Shown here: one piece after another, positions 7,557-14,813 of the stretch | Layout: every line of letters starts with the position of its first letter | Position numbering within the stretch: position 1 is the first letter of the stretch | Origin: RH-AL1 sp964235705 | Lineage (GTDB): Bacteria; Pseudomonadota; Alphaproteobacteria; Rhizobiales; Beijerinckiaceae | Length of the DNA: 64,000 nt | Assembly (NCBI GenBank): GCA_964235705.1 | Contig: CAXSDP010000001.1 | Span: forward strand, 83,120-147,119 | Reading direction: 5' to 3' | The notes under the pieces: generated by a model | Database searches by the model: none | What the model was told of the DNA's origin: nothing | Seen by the model: only the letters and a program-made list of their open reading frames with translations | Position numbers and translations under genes: made by a program

Positions 7557-9008
7557 TTACAGCCGATGGTCCTTGATCGAAGCCGTGATCGTCGCGCAGC
7601 AGATCCAGAACATGATCGCGGCCAAGCCGATCAGCAGGAAATCCGTCCAACGGAGCGGGTACGAGAAGTCTTGCGGCAGCGTTGGCGGTGCGAAGGTCGC
7701 GAGATAGATCTGCTGTCGCTCTGAGGCGATGCGGGCCCGCTCCACGCCGTCCCGCGCGAAGCCGTACATCCGCTCGGCGAACTGCTTCTTCAGCTCCAAC
7801 TGCTCGAACTGCGAGATGGTGGCGGCGAGGTTCGTCGACATCTCCTTGTTCCCGGCCATCTGGTCCTTGAGTTCGGACACGTGCATGTTGATGCTGTCGA
7901 GCTTGGCCTTCAACGAGCTCAAGCCGGGCGCGTCGACCCCCGTCGTCTTCTGCGCGACGAACAGTTGACCTTCGGCGTCGATCTTATCGAGCAACAGCTG
8001 CTGCAACAGTTTGCCGTTGGCTTCCGATGATTTCACGGGATCGATGAGGTGTTTCGCGTTGCGGAAATCCATCAGCTGCGCCAGGGAAAAGCGCACCTGT
8101 CCCTCGCTGACGCGCACCTCGTTCTCGGCCGTCCGCATCGCGTCGGCACGGATCTTCTCGGACAGGTCGTTGACCAGCTCCTCGCTCGCTTTGAGCACCG
8201 CGTCGGTGAGCGCGAGCGCGTCCTCGCGCCGGAACGCCGAAACCGAAACCGTCACGATTCCGGACGAGGATTGGATGTAGACCGACACCATCTTGTCCCA
8301 ATATTTGGTCAAGTCCTCCTCGGAAGCGTTGGCCGGCAAGCGGGCCCAGAAATCCGCTTCCGGGCGTTGGTAGATGGCCCGGATGTCGATGGTGCGAGAA
8401 AGCGCGTCGATGATGGCGCGGCTGTGGATGTAGTTGGCGACGATCTCGGCGTCCTGACCGCCGAGGTTGGCCGTCCCGCCGATGATCGACCCGGCTGTCG
8501 GGGGCTGCGCCGAGGTACCGCCGCCCTGGCCGCCTTGCGACCCGCCGGCCGAGAGGTCGCTGGTCGGCAGGCTCTCCGCCTGTCGGACGGCGAAGCTCGC
8601 CTCGGCGGTGTATTGGTCGCGGGCGAAAGCGAACAGGTAGACGCCGGCGCCCAGGATCGGGAGGAGGACGATCGCGATGAAACTCCACCCCCCGAGCCCG
8701 AAGCGACGCTTTGATCGGGTCTCGGGGCCGAGGTCGCCGCGCAGGTCGATGCCGCCGCGCGCGTCCAGCTCGGAGCGACGCGCCGGTTCAAGCTCCTTGC
8801 CATAAGCCGCGGGTGCCACCGAGCCCAAGGCCCTGACGTCCGCCACCTTGAGTTCGGTGACTTGGTTCAGTTCAACGACTTGTTTCAGTTCAACGACTTG
8901 GCTGAGTTCGGCGACCTGGAGCGATGTGGCCGCAGGCATGCGGAGCGGCGCCGCGGACGGTTCCGCCTTCAAATCGATCGGCTCGTCGCGGTCGCGGACA
9001 TCGGTCAT
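7557..9008 (-). CDS. Wzz/KpsE-like polysaccharide chain-length or export protein (copy A)
   Basis: This 483-aa inner-membrane protein has the topology of the capsule/Wzz family. A cytoplasmic N-terminus is followed by TM1 (~108-129, ending in the typical RDQYTAEASF), a large periplasmic region with predicted coiled coils (~300-420), and TM2 close to the C-terminus (~457-476). A Gly-rich insert (~152-168) follows TM1. The N-terminal tail carries four hexapeptide repeats of the type QVVELK (31-54). ATG 9008 is chosen because AAGGAG lies upstream; a longer frame to 9101 has no such site. It is paralogous to the next gene upstream and probably acts with the glycosyltransferase downstream. Confidence 0.88.
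   Translation of the reverse strand: MTDVRDRDEPIDLKAEPSAAPLRMPAATSLQVAELSQVVELKQVVELNQVTELKVADVRALGSVAPAAYGKELEPARRSELDARGGIDLRGDLGPETRSKRRFGLGGWSFIAIVLLPILGAGVYLFAFARDQYTAEASFAVRQAESLPTSDLSAGGSQGGQGGGTSAQPPTAGSIIGGTANLGGQDAEIVANYIHSRAIIDALSRTIDIRAIYQRPEADFWARLPANASEEDLTKYWDKMVSVYIQSSSGIVTVSVSAFRREDALALTDAVLKASEELVNDLSEKIRADAMRTAENEVRVSEGQVRFSLAQLMDFRNAKHLIDPVKSSEANGKLLQQLLLDKIDAEGQLFVAQKTTGVDAPGLSSLKAKLDSINMHVSELKDQMAGNKEMSTNLAATISQFEQLELKKQFAERMYGFARDGVERARIASERQQIYLATFAPPTLPQDFSYPLRWTDFLLIGLAAIMFWICCATITASIKDHRL
8848..8919. repeat. Four 18-bp tandem repeats
   Basis: Four consecutive 18-bp units (8848, 8866, 8884, 8902) encode QVAELS, QVVELK, QVVELN and QVTELK in the cytoplasmic tail of the Wzz-like protein. 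The two central units differ at one position only; the outer ones have diverged. Confidence 0.95.
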
Positions 9009-9084
9009 CGAGAGGAAGGCTCCTTCAAGCCAAGCGGCGCCCCATTCTCCGCGATGCGGAACGACCCTGTCAAAGCGTCGTCGA

Positions 9085-10350
9085 TCATCCGAGGCCACCA
9101 CGAGCCAACGTCAACAGGCCGAGGACCACCCCCCACACGGCCATGCACGCGGCGACGACGATCAGCATGTCGAGGGGGCGTTTGGGATATGACGCGTCCT
9201 GCGCGGCGACCGGTTGCACGAAGGTGTTGATGTACATGAGCTTGGTCTCACTCGCCAGGCGCACGTGTTCCAGGGCGGCCATCGATCCCGCGTAGATCTT
9301 CTCGGCGATCACGTTCTCCAACGAAGCGTAGTCCAGGCGCGAGATCGAGCCCGACAACGTCGTATCCTTACCGCTGCTCGGGCTGGCCTGCGTCATCTGG
9401 CCTTGAAGCTTCGCGACCTCGGTCGTGGCGGCGTCGATCCTGGTCTGCAGGTTCCTCAGCTGCGGCGCGTCGGCGCGGACGAAACGGCGTTGGGCGTCGT
9501 AATCCTGCTGCAGCTTGATGCGCTGACCCTGAACCTGGGTCATCAACTCGCTGACGGCCAGGGAGGCGGTGTTGGCGTTGAGGATACCCTCCTCGTTGCG
9601 GGCGCGCTCAAGGGCGGCACGGGCCCGCGCGAGGTTGTCCTGGGCACGCTGGCGTTCCGTTTCGGCGAGGGACACGGCGTCGTTGCGCATCTTGTCGTTC
9701 ATGTCGTTGACGAGGGCCTCGCTGGCGGCCAGGGCCCCGTCGGCGATCTTGACGGCGGCGTCGGGCGAGAACGCCTTGACGGTCATGACGACGATGCCGG
9801 AGGGAACCTGCACCGATAGGTCGAGGTGGCGCTTCCAGTACTTCACCATCGTTTCGATGGACGGATCCGGTTTCAATCGCGAGAAGAAGTCCGCGTGGGG
9901 GTCCTGGTAAAGGTGTTCGAGCCCGATGCTCTTGTTCAAGGCTTCGACCACCCCGCGGTTCACGAGGTAGTTCATGATGATCTGGGTGTCCTGGATGATC
10001 AGGACCGGGGGTGCGCCCGTCAGTGTGCCGATCGTGTCCATCGACGGCGGCACGCCGCCACGGACCGTGAAGCGCGCCTCGGCGGTGTACTGGTCGGACG
10101 CGATGAACAGCAGGTAGCCGGCCGCCACCAGGCTCGGCACGACGACGATGACGATGAAGCTGAGGATGCGGAGGAGCTTGAACAGCCGTTCGCCCCGACG
10201 GGCGCGGAAGCCGCTGGCGGTCATGCTGCGCCGCCGCTTGGTCGAGAAGCGGGCCCTGCGCGCCGCCTCGCTCAACGCCTTGGCGACGAGGGCCGCCCGC
10301 TCCTTGGACGAGAAAACGGCGGGGGCTTGCGTCAATCCTTCATCGCTCAT
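9085..10350 (-). CDS. Wzz/KpsE-like polysaccharide chain-length or export protein (copy B)
   Basis: The 421-aa product is a paralogue of copy A. It has a basic N-terminal cytoplasmic segment, TM1 (~62-84, followed by SDQYTAEARF), a long periplasmic part with strong heptad-like stretches (ETERQRAQDNLARARAALER and neighbours), a conserved YPKRPLDM before TM2 (~396-416), and a short tail. KpsE/Wzz proteins set chain length or bridge to the outer-membrane exporter. No ABC transporter or Wzx/Wzy gene is present here, so the class of export system is unknown; such genes may lie beyond the window or elsewhere. It is the first gene of the minus-strand run 10350-4700. Confidence 0.88.
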   Translation of the reverse strand: MSDEGLTQAPAVFSSKERAALVAKALSEAARRARFSTKRRRSMTASGFRARRGERLFKLLRILSFIVIVVVPSLVAAGYLLFIASDQYTAEARFTVRGGVPPSMDTIGTLTGAPPVLIIQDTQIIMNYLVNRGVVEALNKSIGLEHLYQDPHADFFSRLKPDPSIETMVKYWKRHLDLSVQVPSGIVVMTVKAFSPDAAVKIADGALAASEALVNDMNDKMRNDAVSLAETERQRAQDNLARARAALERARNEEGILNANTASLAVSELMTQVQGQRIKLQQDYDAQRRFVRADAPQLRNLQTRIDAATTEVAKLQGQMTQASPSSGKDTTLSGSISRLDYASLENVIAEKIYAGSMAALEHVRLASETKLMYINTFVQPVAAQDASYPKRPLDMLIVVAACMAVWGVVLGLLTLARGGLG

Positions 10351-10641
10351 CGCGAGTCGTCGCCTCGTTCAGGGGTCGCCGCCGCCACCCTCGTGGTCGC
10401 ACCACCGGATCACCGATGCTTCTGCCGCCGGACGCCGTCGTCGGCAAGGACCGCGTCACCGGTAAGGGTAAAGACTGCGTCATCGGCAAGGATCATGCCC
10501 ACGGCCGCGTGACCGCGCCGCACGTGCATCGATAGCGACAATGGTTGGGTCTTTTTAAGGCACGATCCACCTCGAGCATTGGTCGCCCCGGTCCGGGCCG
10601 TCGCGGTTCCTTCGCCGGGCGCGGCGCCGCCCGATCCCCAT

Positions 10642-10677
10642 CATCGACTCAGGTGATGGCATCGACTCAGGTGATGG
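10642..10677. repeat. Perfect 18-bp tandem duplication
   Basis: Two identical 18-bp units (10642-10659, 10660-10677) lie in non-coding sequence about 90 bp before the first assembly gap. Confidence 0.95.
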
Positions 10678-10763
10678 CGGCTCGGCGGGCACCTTCGCGG
10701 CGGGCGTGTCGGTCACGGCCGACATTGGGCGGGCCGGCGACGTCGCCGAACGCTGACCCGCGA

Positions 10764-10863
10764 NNNNNNNNNNNNNNNNNNNNNNNNNNNNNNNNNNNNN
10801 NNNNNNNNNNNNNNNNNNNNNNNNNNNNNNNNNNNNNNNNNNNNNNNNNNNNNNNNNNNNNNN
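10764..10863. other. Assembly gap (100 N)
   Basis: A run of exactly 100 N is the conventional placeholder for a gap of unknown size, so the true spacing between the flanks is not known. Confidence 0.97.
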
Positions 10864-11148
10864 CCGACGCCGGGCCGGAACCATGTCAGCGAACCCCGAC
10901 ACCGATCGCGAGGTGCGACGAGCGACCCTGGCGACGCGAGGACCCCGGCGCCGACGGGCGGAGGATCGCCCCCCTCGGGCACCAAACGCAAGCCCACCGG
11001 CGCGGCCCTGGTCACGCCTTCGCACCGGCGGGGGGCGAGGGGACGTGCGATCGGGCCGCTCCGGCGCCGGAGACACGCGGAGACACTTCGGCGCCGGCGG
11101 GACGCGTCCGGGACGCGTCGAGGCGCGATGACCACCGGAAGGATCGGC

Positions 11149-11159
11149 GGGGGGGGGGG
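11149..11159 (+). repeat. G11 homopolymer tract
   Basis: Eleven consecutive G lie about 145 bp upstream of the rlpA start in otherwise non-coding sequence. Such tracts are prone to slippage in replication and in sequencing. Confidence 0.85.
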
Positions 11160-11304
11160 AGCCTCCGTCGTCGCCTCCGGGCTCGTAACAGGACGGATTC
11201 GACCGATCGTGGATCGGGTTCATTAGGGCTTTGGCAAGCGCCCCCGTGGCAGCGTGGTGTGGAAGCGACACGGTCAAGTGCCGTTGATCCCCGAGGTGCA
11301 CTTC

Positions 11305-12474
11305 GTGTCTCTCCTACGCCGGTCCTGTCCCACCCCCGCGCGCGTCCTCGCCTCGCTCAAGCGCGGAGGTTCCAACCCGCTCCTCGCCAAGCTGCCGCTC
11401 GCCCTCGCCGCGCTGGCGACCCTCGGCTTCGCCGGCTGCGCCCAGCAGCCACAGCAGGTGGTGGCGTCGCACGGCAAGGAGTATTTCCCGTCGTCCAAGT
11501 ACGGGCCGATCAGCCGCCGCGTCGTCGCCGACGGGCAGCCGATCCCGCACGGCGGTGGCCAGTACCTCGTCGGCAAGCCCTACACGGTCGCCGGCCAGAC
11601 CTATTACCCCAGCGAGCGGCACATCGTCCAAATCGGCAACGCGTCGTGGTACGGCGACGCGTTCCACGGCCGGCTGACGGCCAACGGCGAGATTTACGAC
11701 CGCAGCGGCTTCACCGCGGCGCACCCGACGATGCCGCTGCCCAGCTACGCCCGGGTGACCAACCTGCGCAACAACACGTCGATGATCGTCCGCGTCAACG
11801 ATCGCGGTCCCTACGCGTCCAACAGGATCATGGACGTGTCGGGCGGCGTCGCGGACGCCCTCGACATCAAGCGCATGGGAACGGCGAAGGTCAAGGTGGA
11901 GTACGTCGCGCGGGCGAGCCTCGCGGGGTCCAACGACACCAAGCTGCTCGCGACGTTGCGGGTCAACGGTCCGGCGCAATGGCCGGGCGAGCCGACGATC
12001 GCCGTGGCCGAAGCCGCGCCGCCGGCCCGCGTCGCCGCGCTCGCCCCCCGCGCCGCCGACCCCCGCGTCGAGCCGAGCCGTCCGACGATGGCCGAGGCCG
12101 ACGATGTCCGGCCGGTCCGCGCGCACCGCGTGTCGTACGAGGCGGAGCGCCCCGCCGACCGGACCGGTCGCCCGGTCGTGGACCCGCACGCCGACCTCGC
12201 GCGGCTGATCGAGACGAGCCGGGCCGACGTCCGCCCGGTGGCGGGGGACCGTCCCGCACGGGTCGCCGCGAGCGGGCGGATGGCGGGCGCCAGCCATGCC
12301 GGCCGGATCGGATCGGAGCCGCCCGACCGCCCGCGACCCGTGACGGCACGGGGCGTCGCGCTGCCACCGCCGCGCCCGCTCGAGGCGCGCCTCGCGCGGG
12401 GCGGACGCGGGTGGGACGACCAGCGCCGGTTCCGCCAGGCCGGGCTGCACTTGGCCAATTCCCGCGAGGATTGA
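11305..12474 (+). CDS. rlpA: RlpA-like septal ring lytic transglycosylase, lipoprotein
   Basis: RlpA cleaves denuded peptidoglycan glycan strands at the division site. The product (389 aa from GTG 11305) has a lipoprotein signal with lipobox FAGC (Cys45) and a double-psi beta-barrel domain (~111-203): GNASWYGDAFHGRLTANGE, TAAHPTMPLPSYARV and VNDRGPY. Residues E129, H140 and D166 fit the conserved set. The tail (~205-389) is Pro/Arg/Ala-rich and disordered-looking, and I see no SPOR domain. GTG 11305 is preferred because GAGGTG lies 6 nt upstream and the signal peptide then has a sensible length; GTG 11254 is possible. It heads the rlpA-dac-tmk-holB run. Confidence 0.9.
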   Translation: MSLLRRSCPTPARVLASLKRGGSNPLLAKLPLALAALATLGFAGCAQQPQQVVASHGKEYFPSSKYGPISRRVVADGQPIPHGGGQYLVGKPYTVAGQTYYPSERHIVQIGNASWYGDAFHGRLTANGEIYDRSGFTAAHPTMPLPSYARVTNLRNNTSMIVRVNDRGPYASNRIMDVSGGVADALDIKRMGTAKVKVEYVARASLAGSNDTKLLATLRVNGPAQWPGEPTIAVAEAAPPARVAALAPRAADPRVEPSRPTMAEADDVRPVRAHRVSYEAERPADRTGRPVVDPHADLARLIETSRADVRPVAGDRPARVAASGRMAGASHAGRIGSEPPDRPRPVTARGVALPPPRPLEARLARGGRGWDDQRRFRQAGLHLANSRED

Positions 12475-12498
12475 TTGGCCAATTCCCGCGAGGATCGA
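12451..12498. repeat. 24-bp tandem duplication across the rlpA stop
   Basis: Copies 12451-12474 and 12475-12498 differ at one base. The first ends in TGA, the rlpA stop codon, and the second has CGA in its place. Confidence 0.95.
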
Positions 12499-12665
12499 GC
12501 GGAGCCGGGCCTCGCGCGGACCCCGCGCGCGATGGGCCACATCGGGCGTGGGCGACGTTGCGGGTATGATGCGGGTTGGGCGATCGTGTCGGCCGGCGCC
12601 CGCCTTCGTGCCCCAGATCCGTCAGGCGTTCCCGGCTCGACCCGGCCTTTCGAGAGGAGATCCCC

Positions 12666-13877
12666 TTGCGCTTGTCCGCCGCGTGCCGCCCCACCCGCCG
12701 AGCTTGGCCGGGATGCCGAGCTTGCCTGGAATACTTGGTGCTCCTGCCGGCGATGGTCGCGCCGGCGCTGGCCGAGCCGTTCCAGACCAGCCTCACCCAC
12801 GTCATCCTGATGGACGCGGAAACGCGCACCGTGCTGTTCGAGCGCGGCGCCGACGACGCCATGACCCCGGCGGCCACCGCCAAGATCATGACCGCCGACA
12901 TCGTCTTCTCGCTGATCAAGGACGGCACGCTCAAGCTCGACCAGCAGTTCACCGTCAGCGAGACGGCCTGGCGGCAGGGCGGGGCGCCCTCGCGCGGCTC
13001 GACGATGTTCGCCAAGCTGAAGAGCCAGGTTTCCGTCGATGACTTGGTCCACGGGCTCGTCGTCGATTCCGCCAACGACGCCGCGATCGTGCTGGCGGAA
13101 GGGATCGCCGGCTCCCAGGGTGCCTTCGCGACGCGGATGACCAAGCACGCCCGCGAACTCGGCCTCGCCCACCTGACCTTCACCAACGCCTGGGGCGACG
13201 CGAACCCCGAGCAGAACGTCACCCCGCGGGAGATGGCGCTGCTCGCCGACGACCTGATCCAGGGCTATCCCGACCTTTACAAGCTTTACGGCCAGCGCGA
13301 TTTCCTTTGGAACACCATCAAGCAGCCCAATCGCAACCCGCTGCTCGGCATGGACATCGGCGCGGACGGCCTGACCACCGGCAACATCGACAAGAGCGGC
13401 TACGCGCTCGTCGGGTCGGCGATCCAGGGCGACGAGCGCCTGATCATCGCGATCTACGGCGCCCCGACGGCCAAGGAACGCGCGGAGGAAGCGCGCAAGA
13501 TCCTGCAATGGGGCTTCCGCGCCTTCGACGCGCGCAAGCTCTACGCCACCGGCGCGGTGGTCGGCTCGGCCCAGGTCTACGGTGGCGAGAGCCGCCAGGT
13601 GCCGCTCGTCGCGACGCGGGACGTCAAGGTGCTGGTCGCGCGCGACGGCAGCGAGAGGCTGGGGGCGAAGATCGTCTACAAGGGCCCGCTCATGGCACCC
13701 GTGCGGGCCAACGAGGACTTGGCGACCCTGAAACTCTATAACGGGGACCAGGAGGTGCTGAGCGTGCCCTTGCGCACCGCCACCGACGTGCCGACCGGTT
13801 CGCTGCACAAGCGCGCCCTGGACGCGGGCCTCGAGTACGTCGCCGGCCTGTTCAGGAAATACGTGCTTCGCTCATGA
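12666..13877 (+). CDS. D-alanyl-D-alanine carboxypeptidase family protein, active site apparently lost
   Basis: This 403-aa serine-type DD-carboxypeptidase (PBP5/6 family) homologue sits in the usual place of dac between rlpA and tmk. It has a signal peptide (~1-37, ending ALA-EPF), the penicillin-binding domain (~40-285) and a PBP5-type C-terminal domain with an amphipathic end. Where the family has SxxK it reads ATAK (A70, K73; the Ala70 codon GCC is at 12873). SxN is kept as SAN (135-137). KTG reads TTG (237-239; codons from 13374). The nucleophile and the KTG lysine are both absent, so normal carboxypeptidase activity is not expected. The frame is intact. TTG 12666 is chosen because GAGAGGAGA lies just upstream. 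The stop overlaps the tmk start (ATGA). Confidence 0.9.
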   Translation: MRLSAACRPTRRAWPGCRACLEYLVLLPAMVAPALAEPFQTSLTHVILMDAETRTVLFERGADDAMTPAATAKIMTADIVFSLIKDGTLKLDQQFTVSETAWRQGGAPSRGSTMFAKLKSQVSVDDLVHGLVVDSANDAAIVLAEGIAGSQGAFATRMTKHARELGLAHLTFTNAWGDANPEQNVTPREMALLADDLIQGYPDLYKLYGQRDFLWNTIKQPNRNPLLGMDIGADGLTTGNIDKSGYALVGSAIQGDERLIIAIYGAPTAKERAEEARKILQWGFRAFDARKLYATGAVVGSAQVYGGESRQVPLVATRDVKVLVARDGSERLGAKIVYKGPLMAPVRANEDLATLKLYNGDQEVLSVPLRTATDVPTGSLHKRALDAGLEYVAGLFRKYVLRS

Positions 13878-14668
13878 GCGCGACCGCCGTACCGCTGATC
13901 ACGCCCGGTCACTTGATCACGCCCGGTCACTTGATCACGATGGAAGGCGGGGAGGGCGGGGGCAAGTCGACCCAGGCCCGCGCCCTCGTCGCCCGGCTGC
14001 GGACGGTCGGCCTCGACGCGCTGGCGACCCGCGAGCCCGGCGGCTCGGCCGACGCGGAAGCGATCCGGGCGGCGCTGCTGGCCGGCACCTTCGAGCACCT
14101 CGGGCCGCGTGCCGAGGCGCTGCTGTTCGCCGCCGCCCGCATCGACCACCTGAACGTCACGATCCGACCGGCCCTCGCCCTCGGCCGTTGGGTCGTGTCC
14201 GACCGTTTCCACGATTCCACCCGCGCCTACCAGGGCGCGGCGGACGCGGTCGAGCCGTCCTTCCTCCGCGCGCTGGAGCGCGTATCGCTCGGCGGCCTCA
14301 AGCCGGCGCTCACCCTGATCCTGGACGTGCCGGCCGACGTCGGGCTGGCGCGCGCGGCCGCGCGTCGCCGGGGCACCTGGACGGGGGACCAANNNNNNNN
14401 NNNNNNNNNNNNNNNNNNNNNNNNNNNNNNNNNNNNNNNNNNNNNNNNNNNNNNNNNNNNNNNNNNNNNNNNNNNNNNNNNNNNNNNNNNNNCCCGCGCA
14501 CCCGATCGTTTCGAGCGGCAGTCGCTCGGCTTCCACGAGGGGCTGCGGCGGGCCTTCCTCGCCCTCGCCGCCGCGGAGCCGGAACGCTGCGTGGTGGTCG
14601 ACGCCACCGCGACCCCCGCCGACGTCGAGCAGGCGATCTGGGACACCGTCACGCACCGCCTGCTCTAA
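13874..14668 (+). CDS. tmk: Thymidylate kinase (interrupted by an assembly gap)
   Basis: Thymidylate kinase phosphorylates dTMP to dTDP. Visible elements are the P-loop EGGEGGGKSTQ, REPGGS, SDRFHDSTRAYQG and, after the gap, DRFERQSLGFHEGLR with the C-terminal helices. The N-terminus before the P-loop is lengthened by the repeat LITPGH-LITPGH-LIT, encoded by two identical 18-bp units. The 100-N gap falls where homologues go from the Arg-rich lid (ARRR) almost directly to DRFE. Either the gap hides an insertion or the two contigs nearly abut. The start overlaps the dac stop, implying coupled translation. Confidence 0.88.
   Translation: MSATAVPLITPGHLITPGHLITMEGGEGGGKSTQARALVARLRTVGLDALATREPGGSADAEAIRAALLAGTFEHLGPRAEALLFAAARIDHLNVTIRPALALGRWVVSDRFHDSTRAYQGAADAVEPSFLRALERVSLGGLKPALTLILDVPADVGLARAAARRRGTWTGDQXXXXXXXXXXXXXXXXXXXXXXXXXXXXXXXXXXRAPDRFERQSLGFHEGLRRAFLALAAAEPERCVVVDATATPADVEQAIWDTVTHRLL
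13897..13932. repeat. Perfect 18-bp tandem duplication in tmk
   Basis: Two identical 18-bp units (13897-13914, 13915-13932), followed by six bases of a third, add a repeated LITPGH to the N-terminus of thymidylate kinase. Confidence 0.95.
14393..14492. other. Assembly gap (100 N) inside tmk
   Basis: Exactly 100 N interrupt the tmk coding sequence; the reading frame on the two sides cannot be taken as continuous in length. Confidence 0.97.
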
Positions 14669-14690
14669 CGGTAAGAAGACCGGTCGTGCT

Positions 14691-14726
14691 TCGGTATTTA
14701 TACCATGTCAATGGTATCGATACCGA
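14691..14726. promoter_or_regulatory. Twin palindrome GGTATnnATACC, possible operator pair
   Basis: GGTATTTATACC (14693-14704) and GGTATCGATACC (14713-14724) are two copies of the same palindrome with centres exactly 20 bp apart. The block can also be read as a nested hairpin: ATACCAT (14700-14706) pairs with ATGGTAT (14711-14717), and TCGGTAT (14691-14697) pairs with ATACCGA (14720-14726). It is AT-rich against a GC-rich background and lies about 90 bp before holB. No T-run follows, so a terminator is less likely than a binding site. The cognate regulator is unknown. Confidence 0.6.
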
Positions 14727-14813
14727 TCGAGGAACATTGGTCCTCGGTGCCCCATCGCCCGGGCGTCGTCGGGCGTGTACCCATGTGTCTCCACCGGCCG
14801 AGGGAGGCCCCGC

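Larger units (their letters stand above)
10351..11304. other. Gene-poor region with assembly gap and repeats
   Basis: About 950 bp between the divergent Wzz-like gene and rlpA hold no convincing gene; the open frames here lack ribosome sites and recognisable sequence. Visible contents are a perfect 18-bp tandem duplication (10642-10677), a 100-N gap, a 10-bp direct repeat (11068-11087), an 11-bp direct repeat (11101-11122) and a run of 11 G (11149-11159). Promoters for both flanking genes should lie here, but I cannot place them with confidence. Confidence 0.7.

Noticed and set aside
8848..8919. 18-bp repeat array as a CRISPR candidate
   Set aside because: The units are contiguous with no spacers, in frame in a coding region; no cas genes are present.
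10416..10535. 39-codon plus-strand ORF with GKD-type repeats (VVGKD, VIGKD)
   Set aside because: No ribosome site, no recognisable family, and it lies in a repeat-rich non-coding stretch; the pattern follows from degenerate DNA repeats.
10555..11301. Open frames on both strands that run through the first N gap
   Set aside because: They are kept open only by the Ns and by high GC, and show no domain or start signal.
14691..14726. Palindromic block as a simple rho-independent terminator of tmk
   Set aside because: The stem is AT-rich and no T-run follows; the two identical palindromes 20 bp apart fit protein binding better.
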